The translations under genes and the position numbers were made by a program. 8,595 bases of DNA from CAYMJK01 sp043101635. Its GTDB lineage: Bacteria > Planctomycetota > Phycisphaerae > Phycisphaerales > UBA1924. Under the pieces are notes generated by a model, which saw only the letters and a list, made by a program, of their open reading frames with translations, searched no databases and was not told the origin of the DNA. The stretch spans positions 1-8,595 of the forward strand of contig JBICIE010000146.1 of NCBI GenBank assembly GCA_043101635.1, read 5' to 3'. Shown piece by piece: positions 6,705-8,595 of the stretch; the first letter of the stretch is position 1; the number at the start of each line of letters is the position of its first letter.

Positions 6705-7745
6705 ATGAGAGAGATCACCGCATGCGTCGCAATCGGCGCCGCCGGGCTGGCGAGCCTGCCGGCGATGGGACAGACCATCACGCGGGTCGATGCCGGACGG
6801 GGCCCGGTCGATGTGCTCGTCCCCACCGGCTACACGCCCGCCGAGCCGGCGCCCGTGATCGTGCTGCTGCACGGGTACACCGACTCGGGCGCCGCCATCG
6901 AGGCGTACACGCGCATGGGCGATGTCGTCGAGGACCTCGGCTTTCTGCTGGCCCTGCCCGATGGCACCCGCGACATCCTCGGCAACCGCTTCTGGAACGC
7001 CACCGACGCCTGCTGCGACCTGTTCGGCCAGGGGCCGGATGATGTCGGGTATCTGACGGCGCTGCTCGACACGATCGAGGCGACCTTCAGCATCGATACC
7101 GGGCGCGTGTTCTTCGCCGGGCATTCCAACGGCGGGTTCATGAGCTACCGCATGGCGTGCGCGCTGGCGGGTCGCATCAGCGCTGTGGCGAGCCTGGCCG
7201 GCGCCACCTACGAGACCCCGGGCCTGTGTGCGCCCTCGCAGAACGTGCACACGCTGGAGATCCACGGGACCAGCGACGGCGTGATCCGCTACACCGGCGG
7301 CTGCACCACCATCGGGTGCTATCCGGGCGCGGTGCAGACAGCGCAGACGTGGGCGACCTACAACGGCTGCTCGCTGACGCCGGACACCAGCGCCCCGCCG
7401 ATCGATCTCGACGCATCGCGGGCCGGCGCCGAGACGACGATCGCCCGCTACATCATGGGCTGCGCCCCGGGCGGCTCGGCGGAACTGTGGACCATCGACC
7501 GCGGGGCCCACTCGCCGCCTCTGACCGATGACTTTGCCCGGCTCGTCGCCGGCTGGCTGCTCGATCACGGGCGCGACTGCTACGCCGACTGCGACGGCTC
7601 GGGCGCGCTGGACCTGTTCGACTTCCTCTGCTTCCAGAGCGCCTTCGGTCGCGGCGACCTGCTGGCCGACTGCGACGGGACGGGCGAACTGGACCTGTTC
7701 GACTTCCTGTGCTTCCAGACGGCGTTCGGGGTGGGGTGCGGGTAG
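6705..7745 (+). CDS. Secreted PHB-depolymerase/feruloyl-esterase-like hydrolase with GC-type dockerin
   Basis: Exported alpha/beta-hydrolase of 346 residues, similar to the polyhydroxybutyrate depolymerase / LpqC-like esterase family (COG3509 type). The substrate is not certain: a polyester, feruloylated polysaccharide or acetylated sugar ester would all fit. Residues 1-22 form a signal peptide with only one basic residue. The oxyanion-hole motif L-L-H-G-Y-T-D-S-G is at 54-62. The nucleophile elbow G-H-S-N-G-G places Ser141; Asp191 in H-G-T-S-D-G and His269 in D-R-G-A-H-S complete the likely triad. Paired cysteines (103-104, 200, 205) suggest disulphides. Residues 292-346 are a GC-type dockerin with two D-C-D-G-[ST]-G loops, each followed by LDLFDFLCFQ, and an end of V-G-C-G, so one Gly follows the usual final Cys. 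Array B and its inverted arms lie immediately downstream. Confidence 0.9.
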   Translation: MREITACVAIGAAGLASLPAMGQTITRVDAGRGPVDVLVPTGYTPAEPAPVIVLLHGYTDSGAAIEAYTRMGDVVEDLGFLLALPDGTRDILGNRFWNATDACCDLFGQGPDDVGYLTALLDTIEATFSIDTGRVFFAGHSNGGFMSYRMACALAGRISAVASLAGATYETPGLCAPSQNVHTLEIHGTSDGVIRYTGGCTTIGCYPGAVQTAQTWATYNGCSLTPDTSAPPIDLDASRAGAETTIARYIMGCAPGGSAELWTIDRGAHSPPLTDDFARLVAGWLLDHGRDCYADCDGSGALDLFDFLCFQSAFGRGDLLADCDGTGELDLFDFLCFQTAFGVGCG

Positions 7746-7763
7746 GGGGCGGAAGAGGCGGAA

Positions 7764-7818
7764 GAAGGCCGGAACGCCGAGGACACAGAGGGAGCAGAGC
7801 AGCGCAGAGGGGGAGTTG
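7764..7818 (+). repeat. Left CAGAGG-rich inverted arm
   Basis: This segment aligns with the reverse complement of 8273-8329 over about 55 bp. Shared blocks include AAGGC, GGAACGC, two CAGAG blocks and GCGCAGAGG, with about a quarter of positions differing and small length changes. Together the two arms bracket array B. Internally the arm is a loose repeat of a CAGAG core about every 10 bp. Confidence 0.6.
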
Positions 7819-7848
7819 TAGCTGTCCAGAGGCCCTCTGGCGGCATCC

Positions 7849-8044
7849 GGGCGCCTGCGCGCGGAGGCTGGCGCCTTGCGCGCGAAGATCCAGCGCTTGC
7901 GCGCGGGCTTCGAAGCGCTGCGCTCGGGTCCTGCGCGCATGCGCGCAGCTCTTGAGCGCTTGCGCGCAGAGACCGAAGCGCTGCGCGCAGAGGCCAAAAG
8001 GTTGCGCGCAGGGACCAAAACGTTGCGCGCAGAGACCAAAACGG
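7849..8044 (+). repeat. Array B: nine 21-bp tandem units with a TGCGCGC core
   Basis: The core TGCGCGC (one unit TGCGCTC) starts at 7856, 7877, 7898, 7919, 7940, 7961, 7982, 8003 and 8024: nine copies in exact 21-bp phase with no insertion or deletion. In the last five units the core is the perfect palindrome TGCGCGCA. The last units share GAGACCAAAACG-like second halves, while the first four are more diverged. Read in the frame of 7855, every unit translates as L/M-R-A/S plus four variable residues, a heptad pattern. One extra TGCGCGCA at 7932 is out of phase. Confidence 0.9.
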
Positions 8045-8250
8045 GGCATATCGGGACCTTGGCGCGGGCGCCGGAGATGGCGATCGCCGGTGAGATCGCC
8101 CCAGCGGCCGGCAATAACGCCCGCGGACCCGCGATAACCCAGGACGGACCGGCTCGATTGTCCGCGCACATCCGATCACGCGGGCGGCTGCCCGGCCCGT
8201 GCGGTCAAACTCGTCCCAATAACCGTGCGGGGCCTCCGCCTGAATGCAGA

Positions 8251-8270
8251 CATCGCCCGGAAGGGCGATG
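8251..8270. other. Perfect 8-bp hairpin with GGAA loop
   Basis: CATCGCCC and GGGCGATG pair perfectly around GGAA. It lies 68 nt past the stop of the ccsA fragment (minus strand) and next to the right inverted arm. No T-tract follows on either strand; it may be a terminator or a REP-like structure. Confidence 0.45.
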
Positions 8271-8272
8271 CC

Positions 8273-8329
8273 ACATTTCCCCTCTGCGCAACTCTGCGTT
8301 TCCTCTGCGATCTCTGCGTTCCTGCCTTT
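8273..8329 (-). repeat. Right CTCTGCG-rich inverted arm
   Basis: This is the inverted partner of 7764-7818. On the plus strand it shows four CTCTGCG copies at irregular 10-12 bp steps (8282-8319). It ends about 10 bp before the ccsA stop codon. Confidence 0.6.
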
Positions 8330-8338
8330 CGGCGAGCG

Positions 8339-8527
8339 TCACGCGTACGCGTGCAGGCCGGGCAGCAGCAGGTTCACGCCGAAATAGGTCCAGATCATCA
8401 TGACAAAGCCGACCACACTGAGGATCGCCGTCACCAGTCCCTTGTTGCCCGAGCCCATGCCGATGCGCACGTGGATGACGATCAGGTAGATGATCCACGT
8501 GATCAGGGCCCAGGTCTCCTTGGGGTC
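8339..8527 (-). CDS. ccsA: CcsA-type cytochrome c biogenesis protein, C-terminal fragment
   Basis: Only the last 62 residues are present. They begin D-P-K-E-T-W-A-L-I-T-W and end W-T-Y-F-G-V-N-L-L-L-P-G-L-H-A-Y-A, which is typical of the end of CcsA/ResC-like (CytC_asm) proteins. These membrane proteins handle heme and attach it to apocytochrome c on the outer face of the membrane. The visible part has two membrane segments (near residues 7-21 and 31-50 of the fragment) and a conserved His in the first (I-V-I-H-V-R). DPKETW is normally the tail of the tryptophan-rich WWD heme-handling motif (W-G-x-Y-W-x-W-D-P-K-E-T). Here the motif is cut exactly before DPKETW, because bases from about 8526 rightward are an inverted copy of 8383-8452. 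An ATG at 8578 gives an apparent 79-residue ORF, but its first 17 residues come from the inverted copy and are not natural CcsA sequence. Confidence 0.85.
   Translation of the reverse strand, partial: DPKETWALITWIIYLIVIHVRIGMGSGNKGLVTAILSVVGFVMMIWTYFGVNLLLPGLHAYA
8383..8452 (+). repeat. Inverted repeat copy 1 (within ccsA)
   Basis: These 70 bases are exactly the reverse complement of 8526-8595. This copy is the authentic one: on the minus strand it encodes the expected CcsA segment N-K-G-L-V-T-A-I-L-S-V-V-G-F-V-M-M-I-W-T-Y. Confidence 0.95.
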
Positions 8528-8595
8528 GGGCAACAAGGGACTGGTGACGGCGATCCTCAGTGTGGTCGGCTTTGTCATGATGATCTGGACCTATT
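8526..8595 (-). repeat. Inverted repeat copy 2, probable fold-back artefact at the window end
   Basis: Exact reverse complement of 8383-8452, separated from it by 73 bp and running to the last base of the window. It replaces the expected CcsA coding sequence and places a TAG (8591-8593) in the ccsA frame. The junction shows near-identity between TGGGGTCGGGC (plus strand) and TGGGCTCGGGC (minus strand), typical of template switching. It is best treated as chimeric sequence. Confidence 0.85.

Larger units (their letters stand above)
7746..8338. other. Non-coding gap between convergent genes, with array B and inverted arms
   Basis: This 593-bp stretch separates the esterase (plus, stop at 7745) from the ccsA fragment (minus, stop at 8339). 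In order it holds a CAGAGG-rich left arm, a 15-bp palindrome (CCAGAGG-C-CCTCTGG, 7826-7840), array B, about 200 bp with no recognisable feature, a perfect hairpin (8251-8270) and the right arm. Open frames across it in several phases reflect high GC and the 21-bp period, not clear genes. Confidence 0.6.

Noticed and set aside
3506..8044. The arrays as CRISPR.
   Set aside because: The units are contiguous 21-mers without unique spacers of constant length, and no cas gene is nearby.
6654..8171. N-terminal extension of the glycosylase frame by about 500 codons, suggesting a fusion protein.
   Set aside because: It is antisense to the whole esterase gene and array B. The glycosylase is complete from ATG 6653.
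3494..8226. A GGTTATTGG box next to array A (3496-3504) and, inverted, downstream of array B (near 8217-8225) as element ends.
   Set aside because: A nine-base match with opposite orientation relative to the array cores is too short to call an attachment or terminal site.

Overview
This 8.6 kb, GC-rich window looks like a piece of a planctomycete genome, most likely class Phycisphaerae. The evidence is two secreted proteins ending in a duplicated 'LFDFL' dockerin-like tail that finishes in Cys (the GC-type dockerin typical of Phycisphaerales), a third secreted protein with a classical EF-hand dockerin, and a Minf_1886-family protein (a planctomycete/verrucomicrobial conserved family). The right edge carries a fold-back of its own sequence, so the window is probably a whole contig from a metagenome or single-cell assembly.

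Layout: (1) 117-1445, minus: secreted seven-bladed FG-GAP beta-propeller protein with GC-type dockerin, divergent from (2) 1561-3357, plus: secreted protein of unknown function with a type I dockerin. (3) 3358-3887: a 530-bp non-coding gap between convergent genes, holding array A (about eleven 21-bp units, bordered by two strong hairpins). (4) 3888-5441, minus: AI-2E family membrane transporter with a large acidic insertion. (5) 5529-5909, minus: Minf_1886 family protein. (6) 6006-6653, minus: DNA-3-methyladenine glycosylase. (7) 6705-7745, plus, divergent from (6): secreted PHB-depolymerase/feruloyl-esterase-like hydrolase with GC-type dockerin. (8) 7746-8338: a 593-bp non-coding gap between convergent genes, holding array B (nine 21-bp units in exact phase) inside a pair of imperfect inverted CAGAGG-rich arms. 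(9) 8339-8527, minus: the last 62 codons of a CcsA-type cytochrome c biogenesis protein, cut off where the fold-back begins.

The genes do not form one pathway. The common thread is export of dockerin-tailed proteins (propeller, unknown, esterase), next to housekeeping genes for DNA base excision repair, a permease and cytochrome c assembly. The most unusual content is non-coding: two 21-bp-period arrays with a shared GCGCTGCGC core, in the same orientation, each lying in a gap between convergent genes downstream of a dockerin gene. A second pattern is in start-site architecture. Three genes have a Shine-Dalgarno sequence, and three that lack one have a TANNNT box 5-6 nt before the ATG, which suggests leaderless transcripts. 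No tRNA, rRNA, CRISPR array, insertion sequence or integrase was seen.
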